The position numbers were made by a program, and so were the translations under genes. The notes under the pieces were generated by a model. It had not been told where the DNA came from. It worked only from the letters and a program-made list of their open reading frames with translations, and made no database searches. 6,046 bases of DNA from Hyphomicrobiales bacterium. GTDB taxonomy: Bacteria > Pseudomonadota > Alphaproteobacteria > Rhizobiales > Beijerinckiaceae. Shown here piece by piece: positions 6,019-6,046 of this stretch. The stretch is from positions 1-6,046 of the forward strand of contig JAQGKN010000624.1 in assembly GCA_028290085.1 (NCBI GenBank), written 5' to 3'. How positions within the stretch are numbered: the stretch's first letter is position 1; every line of letters begins with the position of its first letter.

Positions 6019-6046
6019 CAACGAGAGCAGAAAGCTCAGCCCTGAC

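Noticed and set aside
6036..6046. Possible 3' tip of a - strand gene ending at TGA 6038-6036 (last residues Gln-Gly)
   Set aside because: The terminator position suggests a - strand gene ends near here, but three codons are too little to support a call.
1..6046. CRISPR array, insertion sequence, tRNA, rRNA or integration site
   Set aside because: I saw no regularly spaced repeats, no transposase or integrase motifs, no terminal inverted repeats with target duplications, and no tRNA cloverleaf; composition is uniform.

Overview
The window looks like chromosomal DNA from a GC-rich alphaproteobacterium. Three things point there: the proton-translocating NAD(P) transhydrogenase is split into three genes (pntAA-pntAB-pntB, the Rhodospirillum rubrum layout, not the two-gene E. 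coli layout); a tiny aa3-type cytochrome oxidase subunit IV-like protein sits just upstream of it; and codon use has strong G/C third positions throughout. I cannot fix the genus from sequence alone. All genes share similar composition, and I see no mobile element, CRISPR array, tRNA or rRNA.

Layout. On the + strand: the 3' part of an AarF/ABC1/UbiB-type atypical kinase gene (1-665, beginning outside the window); a 130-nt leader with a long imperfect inverted repeat; a 48-residue CoxIV-like membrane protein (796-942); a clear terminator-like hairpin (947-975); then pntAA (1007-2149), pntAB (2211-2660) and pntB (2667-4070). On the - strand, converging on pntB with a 17-nt gap: a membrane-anchored alpha/beta hydrolase (5095-4088), preceded by a secreted, proline-rich TPR protein (5913-5155) that is probably transcribed first. 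A strong 13-bp GC hairpin within the 3' end of the hydrolase gene is well placed to end pnt transcripts. A bidirectional terminator (5987-6018) closes the right side.

How the genes work together. PntAA (NAD(H)-binding domain I), PntAB (three-helix part of membrane domain II) and PntB (rest of domain II plus NADP(H)-binding domain III) form one enzyme that uses the proton motive force to make NADPH from NADH. The CoxIV-like gene and the UbiB-family gene (a family linked to ubiquinone synthesis) fit a respiratory-membrane neighbourhood. The hydrolase and TPR genes may form a separate cell-envelope pair of unknown role.

This is mostly an ordinary core-metabolism region; I do not see a new defence or mobile system. 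The points worth a second look are regulatory: a terminator placed between the CoxIV-like gene and pntAA, a structured leader, a promoter that predicts a leaderless mRNA for the TPR gene, and the recurrent pairing of a putative oxidase subunit with transhydrogenase.
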